Below, in pieces: positions 22,624 through 36,510 of a stretch of DNA of 64,000 nt (positions are counted from its first letter, which is position 1; each line of letters opens with the position of its first letter). The translations under genes were made by a program, and so were the position numbers. Below the pieces are notes generated by a model that had not been told where the DNA came from, searched no databases, and saw only the letters and a list, made by a program, of their open reading frames with translations. Where the stretch lies: NCBI GenBank assembly GCA_024699855.1, contig JAMPIQ010000002.1, positions 4,092,001-4,156,000 of the forward strand. Direction: 5' to 3'. The stretch comes from Aphelenchoides besseyi (lineage: Eukaryota; Nematoda; Chromadorea; Rhabditida; Aphelenchoididae).

Positions 22624-25600
22624 AACACGAAGAAACTTCTTAACTGCGCAGCTAATTGAGAGGCAATGAAACAGCGAATGCGAGATCGATATGCGGCCAC
22701 AAAGCTCATAATCAGCTCATTCTCATTGTCTTTTCAATTTCAATTCATTCATCATTTCACCACTCATTAATCCTGAAATCTCAGTTTTCGTTATTTTCAA
22801 ATTCATTTACCAATCATTTCATTAGTCTGTAAATTGCAACTTTCATCTCATTATAATTTCAAGTCATTCAACAATAATCACATTTCTTTGATCGAGCATC
22901 AGGTTGATAAGGTTCGCTCTACGGTTTTCATTCAGTTATTGCTCACGTCCGGCCTTGTATTCTGCTTGTTTGTTTCACGTGGAGGTTAATCGTTGCGACT
23001 CGACTGGACCACAAACAACACGCTTAATTGATTGCAAGGTATATACCGCAAAGGTTCCACAATAATAACCATTTCTTCTATAGATCAGAGACCACACAAA
23101 AATACACGGTAGAATCGGCTGGAACATTTGAAACCGAATAGTCGATGAGTAAAAGTACAAGGTCTACGCGTCAAAGATCAAGTTTCAGCAAACTTCTACA
23201 AAAAAGAGGAAAACATTGCAACAGATTGAAACCAAAAACCAGATGATCTTTACATCATTTGGTTTGTCTAATGATGAAATGAAGAAACTGGTGATTTGCA
23301 GCTATATGTTCGGAACGACAGGAAATTACAACGACGATGCTGAAAACTTTAAACAACTTTTCGATTGCGCCAAACAAAATGCTTCGTGTGGTCGTTGAAG
23401 TCAGAGTTCAACTTAATACAATTGAACGTGATGACAAGTGAGTTTGTCTTCCGAACTCGGAAAGAATTGAGCATTGAAAACACACACCATGTACTTGGAA
23501 CTCAGAAATTGAGTAGCGACATACAATTCGCTTTTGCGTATTTGTTTTGCATCCTCCAAAGCTGCCAATAAGCAGACCACCACCAACAAGTGACCTAATG
23601 ATGCCTGTAATACAATTTGAATTCTTGTTTATCATCCTGACGTCACGCATCAGCTAAGACGGGAGTTTGAAGTTTATGCAGGATTGAAATAGAAACCGGA
23701 AATTTGTTGGTTCAGCCGTTAAATTCAATTGTAAGATGCGTGCTATTGAAACGGAGTTTTCAAACCACTTGGTTTCCTTTTTTACGAGCCGGTTTCCACT
23801 TTTGGCTCAATGAGGAAGAAAACGGTTTCGTCTTCCTCGTCTTATTACAACCGAAAACATGCTTCGCGTCATGGCAAATGACGGTCGTTTTGTTTTGGAC
23901 TGTTTGTTCAGGAAGTGAAAACAAGCCGGCAACCTACTCGGTTGTATTTCCGTTCATCATGTCGAGAATCTGTTGTTCGAAATTCCGAGTTCTCAGGCGA
24001 CTTTAGTTGTCTTTGAACGTCCATTGAAAAGTGCGTTCCATTCAATTGCACAGCTTCGTTTATTCTTTTATTTCTGAACTCGATTAAAAATTGATGTGCG
24101 TAAGTATGAATTACGAATGCTGGTCTCGTAAACGCTATCTTGACAAATGAAAGACACGTGGACTGGTTGAAGAACCATAAGGCCAAGGACAATGATCACG
24201 GTTCGAAGATTAATGAAGAACGGAAATTAATGGCGGGCATCGTTTGAAAGGCAGCTGTTTGTTTTCGAATTGTTATTCTTAAGTGAGTTGCAGCGACTGC
24301 AGACTCAATGAGCAAAAATCCTGTTTGTTTTCTGATCTAAAACTCAATTTGGCGGAAATGTCCAGAAACATTCAAACAACCACCGTAGCTTCTGTTTACT
24401 ATGCCAATATTTTTGGTTGTGATTTCTGGTTAAGATATTCGCTTGCTTTTCATTGTACTCGTAGTTAAACAAAAGAAAACAAACAAACGGATTTAAGCCG
24501 TTTCAAGAGTTCTCTTATCCCTTCTAATCCCCGGTTTTATTTTGGAACGTCGTTGTTATATACGACGATTAAAGTTTTGTGAAGTGTGGTGCTAATACGC
24601 GGCTAATATGTTATGCTTGTTATTGAATGTTGGTTTGCACGTTGGTTCGAAATGTTCAAAGGTTTTCAGGTGAGATTAAGATCTCTTGTGAGTTGTTGCG
24701 TCAGAATAATGAATCGAAGATTATCCATGAGTTATATGCGTCTCGGTTTCCACTCTTTTAATAAAGGAGAACAATTGCGAAAAACAGAAAATGAGAATCC
24801 GTCACTTTTCGTTACGGTCATTCGAAGAAACACTTGAAGTTTGTTCGAACTCAAGTTCCTTATTCGTTTCCCTACGACTTCGGCGGATTGTTTGTTTTTG
24901 TCCCAAATGTAATATTTAGACTTTGAAGCCAAAATTACAGTTAGAGACAAATTGAAATGCGGAAACTCTTGTGCCTGTCGCTTTCGGGAATAACCGACGG
25001 AAACTTACGATTGAAAATTCGGAATCTTGTTTACAGTGAACGGCATACTCATGACCAGAAATGTAAAATACTCGTAATCTGAGTGGAATTTTCCGTTCGG
25101 AGATTGCGTTTTGCTTTAACAACAAGCGTTTGGCACGTGTGTAAGCGGTAGTGTATTTGAAACGGTTGAACCTTCGGGTTTTCCGAACGAAATCTCTTCC
25201 GAACGACCGACTATTTTTGGGCTGAAAACCGGTCTCCCTCACGAGTTATAATCGTGGTTGTGAGGAACGGAGTCGCAACGAGTGGTTGGACATTTGGCGT
25301 TTCATTTTACCCAACTGCACATGTGTAATCAGATTTAAAAGCTCCAAATTTAGCTCAGCTGTTCGCATTATTGCTCGAAACAAACTCTCTTGTTGGGTTT
25401 TGATGCAACATTCCGTTGGAGAAAACACAACAAGAAATTGCATTAGCCACCTCGTTTACAGTTTTCATTTGTTGTTGGAGTCATTCGACTGATCAGGAAT
25501 TCGAAATCTTTTGTTTGACGCGTGCATTCCAATGAAGAACCTCGTGGCAAAAAAATGTGATTGCAGATCGTATCGTTGCTGATAACCGCGTACCTTCTTC

Positions 25601-28128
25601 TTTTACGATCAATCACATGGCATTAGCAAACTTCCTTCTCCGGTTATTTGTTTAAACTTTTCTTGACTTGAACGGTAGAAATTACACTACAGTTTGCAAC
25701 CATCAACCACTGTGTATTTAAAGTCAATTACCTGAATCACGAACGAACGTAAATTATTTTCGTGGTTAGTAACTAGTTTCATTGTTCGAAAAGGGGTCGT
25801 AATGGGTGAGTAAGAGGTCGAAATAACACGTCCCTCAAGACCAGTCATTCGAATTTCCTTACGTCTCCAAGTGAATGAACGGAATCTCTTATCAGCGGAA
25901 CTGGTGATTTCCGTCGCCTCATATTGTTTAAAAACCTTATGGTTCTCCTCCGTTTTGGCGCATTTTGAGTCGCGGGCGTTGCAATAAGAATTCGACTCTT
26001 TCCGGTTGATGTTGAAGAAGAGGTTTTTGCTCTTTTTTACGATAAGATTTAAACTAATAAGCTGCGTTGGCGTTCACTCGAAGCTTAAGACAGAGATTAC
26101 CTTCTAATTCAAGTGTTATTCGTATTAAAGAAACTGTTTAGTTAGTGCACTGAAGTCGGGTAATCCGTCTTGTCTGTTCTTTTTGCTTCAAACATCACTT
26201 CCCGGTTATTTTCAAGTACTCGATAGTTATGCAGGTGTTCACATCTTTATTGCGTGTATCGTACTCTCTGCAACTCCTCAACGATCCTAGCTCTTAAAGG
26301 TACGCGCTCGTTAATTTGCTTGACAGAAAACTTGCTGTTTCTCGTTGATTGACTTTCGTCGACAGAATTACAACTAACCGTTAAGTTGATGGAACGCACC
26401 TGAAACGTACGACAATCGAAAAAAACAACCGCGTTTCTAACGACTTCGTTCTCGGTAGCCGGTCTACACCAAACAAGTTCGCCTAATGACGAACAGGTTG
26501 AGGTTAAAATCAGAACGAACGTCGTTGTGGGTCGTTGAAAAAAAACAGTTATGAGGTGAACTGTGTAAGATTGCCGACTTCTACGTCAGAACTGAGACGT
26601 TCGGTACAACTGGTCGACATCAACCAAATTTAATTACTGCGTGCAAATTTGAGTCGTGTTTTTACTCACGACAGTAAACCTCTCGCCGGTTGGTTTATCG
26701 ACTTTCTATCGATTTTACGATCAAAGGTCCTGCAAAAATTTCTTTGCACGAGTATTAAGTGTAGTTAAACGTTCTTTTCCAACAGATTAGTTGATAAACC
26801 AAAAGACTTTTATCTCGTCATTCAAAAACTTTTCGTTGCATTACGATTTTTATGTCTCGAAAGCGTTAGACATTTGCATGATGAAGACCGACGATTAGAA
26901 ACAAATTTATAGGGTTCTTATCATTCCAACGGAGATTATTCAAAGCGGATTCCCGTTCATTAAACTTATTGAAAGTTCTGTGACCGAACGTCTTGGTGTT
27001 TGAAGCGTATGACTCAAATTGGCATGTGAAACCAAGGGAAACCACATGTTGAAAACTGTTTTCCGATCACTGCTTGTTATTCAGCATTTCGCCTGTCGAT
27101 CAAGAATTCGTAGATGAGTTGGCGTCCGATTAAATTCGGAGGAAAATCAACCGGTATCGCGAGTTTTGAACTCTTGGAAAAAGGGCAATCACACGTTCGT
27201 TCACTGAATCGAGTTGACAGTCAGGTCGTGTGATTTTGAGGGAAACAGGGAGATTAAATCGGGGGGTATCGAGTTCGAAAAGGGCATGCTGAAGTTGAGT
27301 GCGACTCATGAATTCGGTAATACGAGCGTCGTGCTCACACTACATAAGCACCGGGAATTGAGAGTATCCAAAAAACTAAACGTAATTCGAAGCCGCGAGT
27401 TTTTGTTGTATGATGGTTCTATTCTCCAAAGCTCCCTATTGTCCTTCATCTTTGATCAGCAAAAACCGTAAATAGATAAGCAGATTTATTAATTCGAATC
27501 ATCCATTAGCGTTCTTATTTCAAGCGAAACGTGCATTCCTTCAGGCACTACGGAATTCACTTTCCGTATTTTGTGTTCAATTGTTTCAATCGACGAAAAG
27601 AAATTCCCGACTATTCTCGACGAATAACTTCTTTCATAGCAGACATTCAGCGAAATTGATGAATGAGCAATAGCCTTGATCATCGAGAAAGAATGTGTTT
27701 GTCATTCTTCTCAGTGGTCTCTAATATCTGTGATCGTGCGAGAATCGTGATCACAAAATACAAATGATACCACTGATCCATAAAATTAATGTTTTCTTGC
27801 GCACTTTTTCGGCATTTCGGAGTAAACATTTTCTTCATTTCGCGCACTGAACCATCACGAGAGGTGATGTAAACACACTGAAAAGAGAGCTTTCGCCACT
27901 CCTGACCTTGTTTATGATCATTGGCATCGAGAAAAGACGCCGATCTCTGAACCTTGTCTTCTTCAACACAACAAGTTTGCTCTTCCAAGACATCCCACGT
28001 CTTTTAATTCGAGTTTCTTGCACTTTAATTCCGTGTAGACAATTGTGCCTCAAGCGTTTATGATGTTGAGTTGCGAACCAATGAACCGTGTTATAACAGT
28101 GAATGTTTCTTGATTCATCAGAGACCAT
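22624..28128. other. 5.5 kb gene desert
   Basis: No supportable gene. From 22680 to 22870 the plus strand is enriched in short CATTTCA/TTCATT words, a low-complexity stretch. Small open frames such as 23216-23398 (60 codons) and 27214-27471 lack motifs and splice context. From 25500 to 27200 no open frame reaches 60 codons on either strand. This may be long-range regulatory sequence or upstream introns of the gene at 28.1 kb. Confidence 0.5.
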
Positions 28129-29369
28129 TTGCAGAATCACACCCGTTCCACTCACTTTTCAACTTTGTTTTTTGGGGTCATTTGGTCTGTTTGCATTGGA
28201 AATAACGAACCAACACCGAGGCTCCGCCCCTTCCTATCTTTCAAACTGGATTCCACTGTGCTCTACGCCGATTCGCTGCTCCGTCAACCGAGCCGTTTTG
28301 CTGTGGCTCCCGTATTGCCCTGCCCATTCGTTTCGCCTATAAATTTGCGTTCGTCTTCGAAGTCCAACAGCAATTCATCTGTACAACAACAATCCAGCCA
28401 GTCGGCCAATCTTTATTCTTCTACTATTGACAACAAAAAGCGTCGTTCTAATACGAAGTCTTCCTCAACCAAGCATCCAGTCATTACTCAGTCTAACGTG
28501 CCTGTTGAATCAACTGAGGATTTGAGTTCGTCAAAACCTCAACACAAATCTTTCCGCGATATGAAGCGAAAGCTGTTTACCAAACTGTTTTCCGTTTTGA
28601 CACTTAAAGGTGAGTAACTTGTTTTTCATATTTCGATTTCTAAACTCGTGGTTATGAGTCATTGGTTTTTGTTTTAAATGTTTTACGTCTGGAGATTTCA
28701 TAACCGGAAATTTCATTCCACGAGTTTCGGGAAAAGTTTCTTTACGCTGCATGCCATTTGACTTTTGATACCTACGAGGTCGTGCTCTTGACCTTTCGAC
28801 CGTCAATCGAAATGGCGGAGTGTTACAATGTGACTGCAATTTTTGTGTTTTCGAAGATCGGACACGAAATCAGCCGATTTTTCTGCGCACTTACCAATCA
28901 GATTGATTCATCGTGATTCTCGGACAAAAAACGAGAATGCCCGCATTCTTTCTTCTTCACATGCGTTCACTATTGACGTAAAAGGTCGAGAAAATTGACT
29001 GAATTTTACGGTCATTTAAACATCACGGGAGCGGCACAATTAAATTTAATGGTCGAATTGAAAAACCTGGGGACACCAGTTGAATTGATGAAACGAACAA
29101 CTTGAACTCAATTTCCTATTGTTTCAGACATTACCGGTTCGGCCAAAACCTATCCACGTGACTACCGGGCTCGACATGCGAGTGCCAAACGAAAACGTGC
29201 TCGTTCCTCACAATCATCGACCTTGTCCAACTACGAGCCGATGCTTCCGACGATTATCGAAGAAGCCGAGCCCGAATGTGATTTCTCTTCCCGCCAATCC
29301 ACTATTCACTACGATGATTATGGAACGTTGACGGCCTTAAGAACACACTCTCTGGTCAACGCCTGTTGA
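28129..29369 (+). CDS. unrecognised two-exon protein
   Basis: I do not recognise this protein. Two exons, up to 28609 and 29128-29369, join in phase 1 across a 518-nt intron with a GTGAGT donor and a TTGTTTCAG acceptor. The first exon is serine-rich (LRSSSKSNSNSSVQQQSSQS) and ends in a basic amphipathic stretch (FRDMKRKLFTKLFSVL). The second has a basic patch (RDYRARHASAKRKRARSS) followed by an acidic patch (MLPTIIEEAEPECDFSS) and ends HSLVNAC. The ATG at 28129 is only the first in frame; the reading before about 28230 is weak and a 5' exon or later start is possible. The composition suggests an intrinsically disordered intracellular protein. Confidence 0.5.
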
Positions 29370-31050
29370 CCCAGGATTCTTCGAGTACACAAAGAAGTTA
29401 AACCGGTTATTCCTTATTGTGTTACCCCGTCCACTCTTATTGTGCAATTTTTGTTCACTCTTGTTTTCGTAGTACCATTAGATTGATCGTTTACGGTGTA
29501 CAAATTGTGCCAAACATCTTTTTATTTATTCGTCTCTATTCCGTTTAATCGTTGGTCTCAATTATCGTAATGAAAGTTTTGAACTTTGTCTTTCCGTTTT
29601 TAATCCGACTACTAATCTTCACAATAAACATAAAAACCTACAATGTTGCTCTTGCGAATCTTTGAACGAATAACGAGGAAACACCTGAGATCTTGTACAC
29701 TAATGTCAACTGCGTTCAAGTTCACATCTTTAAAATTTTTTTGAATGGAACCCAAAATGAAGAATCGATTCCTGCAAAATGATCGATTAACCATTGGTCT
29801 GCAACGCGGGAGAACCTTGTTTTCGTCAACTCCACTGTATCGTAGCCGGGCGTCATTGATTGAGAGGGTGGCGAAAGCGACTCTGGAAATTTCAGTGCAA
29901 ATTAACAAAACACCGGAGATCACTAGAATTCGCGTGCTACTCCCTAATTTCTGATCTTTCTCGTTTGTGTTTACTGCCAAAAGAATCCTGATCGAAGTTC
30001 GACGACGTTTCGCAAAAGAGGTTGTTTTCTAACTGAACCTGCGAGTGCAAAATAAACCAATTAACTTACAAAATAACCACGGCAATCACGACCACTATCC
30101 TAAACGAAAACGGTGCCCGACGAACTGCTGTTTGGTCCATTTGCTTGAAATCAGTCGCCCTTCTGCTCAGAATGAAACTTCAATCATGTTAGTCTGTTGC
30201 TGTTTAAATACGCGTTCAAATTAAGCTGCTTCAATCCAATTTGTTGCATCACTCTGACGGAAGCTTCGAGTTTTGGAATTTTCCCAACTCGACCATTCCA
30301 ATTGGACTACTCGACGGTTTAGCATAAATGCTTATCGTTTAACAGTTTCAATAGAAAGCGGCGTTCTTTGCTCTGCAGAACGTTTAATCTCATTAAAGGT
30401 GGTTGTCTACATGATTTTAAAATCTTCCAAAGATCAATGAGAGTCTTCTAATTGAGAAGCTAATTGTGCAAAAATTACTGTAGATGTGAAAACAAACGTG
30501 CCGGTCGGTGGCTATTTTGCAAACGCTTTCAGTTAGCAGACACACGGATTAGTCTCATGTTCGTTTAATTAAAACTGCTCACGATCTTCCACACGCAGGA
30601 GAACACCAAAACGTAAGGGCAGATACTGTTGATTAGCCACAGATTTGGACTTTTGTTGCCACGTGTTCAATGATCCAAAAAACACAAATCCGAAAATTGG
30701 CGTTGAATAGATTCATAGTGGGATTAACATCGTGTATTTAAAATAACATACGAGTATTATTAAATGTCTACTGAGAAAACCACTGAGATAAACTCAAAAA
30801 TAACGACTAAAACAAAAGACAACCAAATGCGAATTGAGATTTGAAGTTCAATTGTTTCTAGCTAACAGTAGGACCCTAGAGAAGGCACGCATAAGACCGT
30901 GTGTTTCGAAGATCACAGTTAGCAATTGAATAACAGGGCATCAGCTTGCGAACAATATCTTTCAAATCAAATGTCGGTTGTGAAGACTCGAGCTCGCTCA
31001 TTAGTCGTCATGTAATTCGAGAGTTGGTTTATTCAATTAGTTACACAGTT
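29370..31050. other. intergenic, no supportable gene
   Basis: This lies between two convergent 3' ends. A minus-strand open frame at 29612-29980 (122 codons) has no motif and no supporting splice structure. Nothing else is visible. Confidence 0.5.
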
Positions 31051-33375
31051 TTAATTTTTGGCTTTCCAAATCAGAGTCTTGATGCTTTTGGGTCCAATTT
31101 TGACTTTGACCACCTCGTTGTCGTGAAGCAGATCGTCCACTTCCAACGTGTAAGTTTCTTTGTCGTGTCGATTATGCAGAACGACCACGACCTAAATTAC
31201 ACAACTAAATATGATCAGATGTCATTCTTTCTTTGTTATCAGGAGTCAAAGCGGCAACACCCTCAAGGTCGTCGTTTTCTCCACCAAAGCCATCGATGGT
31301 AAGATCGACGATCGTTGAATTTCGTGGAATGAATTTGGAGAAATGAGCAAGCGCGTAGAAACTAGTCTGCTTGAAGAATTCGGTGTGATAAATTGGTGGC
31401 TTTGCACTTGAATTTCTATTTCCATCTGATCGTTGTAAGTCCGATATTTCAGCAGAAACGTTGACCAAAATTGGCGCATCAACATAATTTCCAACTAAAT
31501 TTGATATTTGCACTTTAGCTGCTTATCTAGTAATTGCTCGACATTCACATCAACGAACCCTACTTGTCAAACAAAGACCATTGGCGTATGCACTGATAGA
31601 TTTCTAGATAAGCAATTAAAGTCAACTGACCCCAGTTTGGACCTCCCATTGTATTCAAATGGATATTCCAGTCCGTCCAACCTACATCGGTATTCAATGC
31701 ATATAATCGTGATCACTAACCCACAACCCAATTCCTCAAATTTTGAATTATATCGTGACAATACAACTCTGCAGATTTCCATCGACCATTATATGGAATT
31801 TGCTCGTAGTTTGCGAAAGAGTTGCAAGCCTAAACAAATGATTCTATCGCATTCGTTTCCATTTACAAGACCTCAGTAGCCAAAATCATCTTTTCTGGAC
31901 GTAGAAGATGAACATCAGTTAGAATGTAGTAGGGTGCTTGCAGCACATACCAATGAACAGCTATTCCATCAATATAATCACCGGGAACAGCTGACTTGTC
32001 TCGATTTACGTTATAAATCTGTCAAATGGTTAAATAACCGGCCAGCTTCTTACCGTCATAGCATAGTTTAAAGTGGCATTCCTTAAAATGAAACAGTTAT
32101 TCTTGTGAACTGACATGTTGACCAATGAAAGTTTGTGCAAAGAACGTTCTCAAAAAATGGTTTTTGAACACTAAGAAGCATCCAATCATCGTATCGTGCA
32201 AACGAGTGGGCGTTTTAGAAGCAAAAATCAAGTATTTATTTGTGACATTAAATTGTTCATGCGTCTTTTGCTGTCACTATTTTACCGTATAAACATACCT
32301 TTGATCGTCACAACCGAGAATTTTGATGTCCTTTGTTATCCAATTGTTTTTCATCATTGGTCCAAGACGCAAATTCACAAAATCTCGTTGCATTTGCGCT
32401 GAAAGATACATCGTTTGAAACGGATAAGTGCCGTAATCTCCAGTTTCAGGTTCGTTTTGAACGGTCATAGCAAAGAACTTTATTCCGTGTTTCAAGAAAT
32501 ACTCTTCGAAGAACCTAAATTCTCGTAATAAACAGTCAACTGCCTCTTATTCTAACTTGATTATGTAACGAGCATAAGCCAAATAATAAAAACGGTTGAA
32601 TGGTCCTATAAGTTTGCCTGGACCCTTCATTCTTCCCGTATTCTTCATCCTGAAATTCCTCTTGTCCCAAACTCCTTTAATTAAAACTTAACATCCGGGC
32701 GCACTCCATGGACTCGCGTACAGTTTCATGTCCGGCACTTCTTTTACGATCTTTTTTAAATATTCAGCTTTAATGTCATTCAGTTCAAAATGCTCCATCG
32801 CAAAGTCATCAGGAATCTCGGCAAACGAATATTCACTCTCCGAGAAATCGCACGAACCCAACGGTACTCGACTGATAGAATAACCCAATCCTTTTGGCCC
32901 GTAATATTGCTGATGCAACAATTCGGCCATTGATGCGTTTGCTGCCATCAATTGGTTTCGAACAACAACAACGGCATCAGTAGTGGCTCCACCAAAGCCA
33001 AGTATTTGTTGATAGCGTTTCTTTGTATCGACAGTCGCTCGAATGTCTCGATCGAGTTTTGCACTGAACATGCTCATGGTCTTTTTCAGTCGATCTGATG
33101 CCCTCGAGGTCGTGTAAACAACGACTTCATCGTTGTTGAAATCGCCGATTGGTTCGATTTCTGCAAATTCAAATGTTAGATGTTTCCTGGCTTTCGCTTC
33201 TGACCATCGCAGCCGTTCGTATCGCAAACACAAACGAATGAGTCCTGATCGTAGTATCTTTTTTTGCATTCGTTTAACCCATGAATTTGAGGGCATGCCA
33301 CTAAACGATCTTCTTTCTCGTTTGAGATGCAAACCAACCAAAAAGAAGCAAAATTAGACGCAGGTCCCGAAACAT
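31051..33375 (-). CDS. gba: glucosylceramidase (GBA, GH30), with splice/frame irregularities
   Basis: Lysosomal beta-glucosidase that cleaves glucosylceramide. Minus-strand exons: 33375-33339 (signal peptide MFRDLRLILLLF), 33300-33205, 33160-32693, 32649-32557, 32514-32299, 32170-32123, 32081-32054, 32018-31872, 31829-31721, 31681-31631, 31494 to about 31212, 31191-31051. The N-terminal cysteine-rich part (DSFVCVCDTNGCD) and GFGGATTDA, SYSISRVP-like and LYASPWSAP segments match the family. The acid/base glutamate lies in TVQNEPETG (exon 32514-32299) and the nucleophile in ATEACN, where the intron 31830-31871 falls directly after the glutamate codon. WVVGWTDWN and FKQTSFYALAHFSKFIP follow. Two junctions fail: the 32693/32649 join is one base out of frame, and no GT donor is seen after TPDNKER (about 31212). 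This is either a decaying copy or sequence error. Confidence 0.88.
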
Positions 33376-34958
33376 TTCCGAAGACACTAATCAAACAGTG
33401 TGTTTCATTTACGTGTTTCTATTGTTTCTTTTATATTCTTATCGTCGTCTTTGTTCTTGTGCTTATTTTGCAGAAAACTTTGATAAATTGGTCAGATTGG
33501 CCATCGAGCACGCGACATGCACAATTTTGAATGGAGATAAGACGTTAAGTTCAGAAATTTAATATCGAAATAGCATTGCAAAGCGGCTTAACGGCAAGTA
33601 CAGATAACGATAGTGAAGATTCACAACTATTTTCGACATTCTTTTTTCTACATCTTAAGTTCCGTTCTGTAGAAATCATTTAAGTTGGTCTCCGAAGTTC
33701 TTCATACATTGACCCTTTGATTTCTTTACATTTTCAACACAACACGTGAAGTTGTCGAAGCAATTAAGCGGCTCACTTTCTGATCCAAGCGATCGATTCG
33801 TTGAGCTCTTCGCACTTCCGCCGGTTGTCGAATGATGTTGTTTGCCAACTCGCGTATTTGCTACACGCTACGCGTCGGCATCATAAATCAAATGCGCGAA
33901 CGACAGAAAACTTTGAACTGTCGTGTGCAAAGAAGCTTCAGCTCGTTGACCCGTCAAATTTGAAGATGTGAACATTTTCTGTGAAGACCAAACGCACCAT
34001 CTTCATCACAAATCCGCCCAGCATACGCGCAGAAGTAGAACGGACGAATCTGAGCTGATTGTTAGTTCATTGGTAGTTACTTCATTTCAACTAACATTGT
34101 CGTCTTCACTTTAAACTGTCAATCAAACTGCTGTTGACGTTCAAAAGCTGAAGTTCAAATTCGACAAAATGATCGAATACAATCAACTGGTGAACTTCTT
34201 GTTGTTTTTGACTTCCGGTCTTCAGTCTCGAAAATTCCAACTGTTGAAAAGAATTGAACTCGTGGTTTTTCGTTTCATCACGTCATCTTATGCTCGACGA
34301 GTTATTCTCGTCCACCACTGTTGTAATAACCGATTAATAATTTCATAATCTGTTGACGCCCGTGATTGTCACACAAGTTTTGGTTTGAAATTCATTTGCA
34401 GATTTCAACGAAAAGCGGCGTCAATTCCTGGCCAATCGTTCTAATTGATGCGTCCTCTTGTCATTTTCATTCCAGTGTAATGATATTCAACACACTTTAC
34501 AGCAGGAACAGAACGTTCTGCAGACACCTTTGAAGTATCATTGAGCTGTCAACTCAACCGTTCTTTCTATTGCAATTTGATCAGTCAAAGAAGCTCAACA
34601 TTAAGAAGTTAGTCAATTACGAGTGCTGTAAAATAAGATCGTACTTTGCAATCAATCACGACGCTTGTGTAAACGGCCTATTGGAATGATTGTCGTGAAA
34701 ATGATTTTACGCAACGGGTATTCCCAACCTTCACAGCGGTTACCCTCCGATGCTGCGATTTGTAGTTGCACGTCATTGAAATTCGACAGATTGAAGACCA
34801 GTTGTCACGAGCAAATTTACGCTCGTCATCGTTGTTTTGTGCGTACATTGACCGTTTTCGTCGATAGATTTCATCAGACGATTTTCTTCGATCGTTACAA
34901 AAGCGAACACTCGTGATGGCCCGCCCATCAAATGGGTTGACTGTAAAGTTGTCGAACG
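33376..34958. other. intergenic between divergent genes
   Basis: The open frames present (33327-33530, 34665-34916 and 34678-34983) overlap on opposite strands and show no motif. It probably carries the promoters of the flanking divergent genes. Confidence 0.5.
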
Positions 34959-34966
34959 TATAAAAG
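34959..34966 (+). promoter_or_regulatory. TATA box
   Basis: TATAAAAG 59 nt upstream of the ATG at 35025, well placed for transcription start about 30 nt before the start codon. Confidence 0.6.
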
Positions 34967-35024
34967 CGTCGATCCTCGACCATTTAATTCGTACTTTGAA
35001 GTCGCTCTTTCTTCTTCAACAACA

Positions 35025-36100
35025 ATGAACGGACAGGTTCTCTTTTTGATCGCTTTGGTTGGTATCGTTAGTGGAAGTCCGGCGATCGAAAAAGAGTTTC
35101 ATCGTATTGTCAACAGCAATGATTGCCTCCGATCATGTATGACACCCGTTCGTGAGAGCAACTTGGAATTGGCCATCTTCAAGCGAGCAAATTATTCCGA
35201 CTATTTGATCAACGTCGATAGAATCTGTGAGATCATTTCCACTGCTCGCACGTGCATTGATGCTTGTGGAGTTCAATCGAATCCCTTCGCTTTGGAATCA
35301 ATGAAACAAATTTGTACTCCAAACTCACGTCAAGGTTTGTTTACACCAAAACAACAAATGATAGTTCTGTTAAATTTCAGCAGTCAAATTGCTTGAACAA
35401 TGTATGATCGAAGAAGGTGCGAATGTTCACAACGAATGTCGACAACAATGCGGCGATTTCGAACTGATGAACGAAGAGATCCGAGTACGTTCGGCGGCAA
35501 TGAAACCGGAAGAACACTCAAAAGCAACGGAACTCATGAAAGTCACCAACGATGCGTGTTCGGTTCTCAAGTGTCATGCTCGTTGTTCGGCCAGTCAATT
35601 CAACGAACGTTGTGGACGTGTGTCGAATGGTCAATTGGCTGGTGATATGGTGCAGAAATTGATTGAAGACGTTTTAACGGCACAACGGGTCGATTTGGAG
35701 TCGCATGGTCTTGTCGAAGCGATGGCTCAAAACTCACAGCCCGCGTGTAATTATTTGTACAATCCTAGAGCATTGTTTGAACAAATTGCACAACCGAAAA
35801 CGATGTCACCGATTGAACAAAGATCAGAACCACGCGCAGAAAGCAATTTGTTAGAAGTCTTGAAGCGTAAGTTCTTAATTCGATTAGCTCGTTAATCAAT
35901 GATCATTTTTAGGTAACGCACAAAAGCAATTAACTTACACATTGGGTCAATTGAACGCTCAAGTTTTCGAGAAGCAATTGGAAGTTCTGGATAAACAAGA
36001 GAGAAATTTGGATCGGGAATACGATAAGATCAACATTGAAATCGCTCATCGAATGCAACCAAAACCACAACAACCATTCTTCTTTCGACCGATGTTCTAA
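35025..36100 (+). CDS. secreted cysteine-rich protein, CPG4-domain-like
   Basis: Exons 35025-35334, 35381-35866 and 35913-36100 give 984 nt and 327 residues, all in phase. The first 18 residues (MNGQVLFLIALVGIVSGS) are a signal peptide. The body has spaced cysteines in C-x3-C pairs (NDCLRSC, RTCIDAC, NECRQQC, VLKCHARC), the pattern of nematode proteins with the chondroitin proteoglycan 4 (CPG4) domain, thought to act in eggshell or extracellular matrix. The last third has no cysteine and is a charged helix (AQVFEKQLEVLDKQERNLD) with a proline/phenylalanine-rich end. I infer an extracellular or eggshell role from the family only; glycosaminoglycan attachment is not shown. Confidence 0.7.
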
Positions 36101-36510
36101 AGAACAGCAATGATATTCCCGACGCGAGTACGATTCAAATGATCTCTTCACATAATACAAATCGCATTGTTTAAATTATATTCTTTTTTTGATTGCTCTG
36201 CACGAAATGTGCCATAAATGGCAACGAGAATAAACGTAGTTAAAATTGTAATGAATCAACAATTTGGATGTGTAACAAATGATGTGATTGATGGATTGCA
36301 AACTAAAAAGACTGATCATCATTCTTAAACTGCACGATTGTTGTAAACACATCAATGATCGAATATTGCAAATATACAAACTCATTGGTTTATTCCAGTA
36401 TAATTACAGACATAAACAACTGTTGTTAAGAGAACCGGCAAACAATTTTGAGGAGATTCGTTAAGTTTGGAGCTATTCTCCTATTGCGATCCTATGTCGA
36501 TAATAGCAAT

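Noticed and set aside
29612..29980. 122-codon minus-strand open frame
   Set aside because: No motif, no splice sites that extend it, and no neighbour context; about the length expected by chance in 1.7 kb of such sequence.
31390..31460. 60-nt in-frame intron in the glucocerebrosidase near the C-terminal domain
   Set aside because: Removing it would shorten an insertion relative to other family members, but the acceptor would be a poor AAG without a pyrimidine tract; left as coding with doubt.
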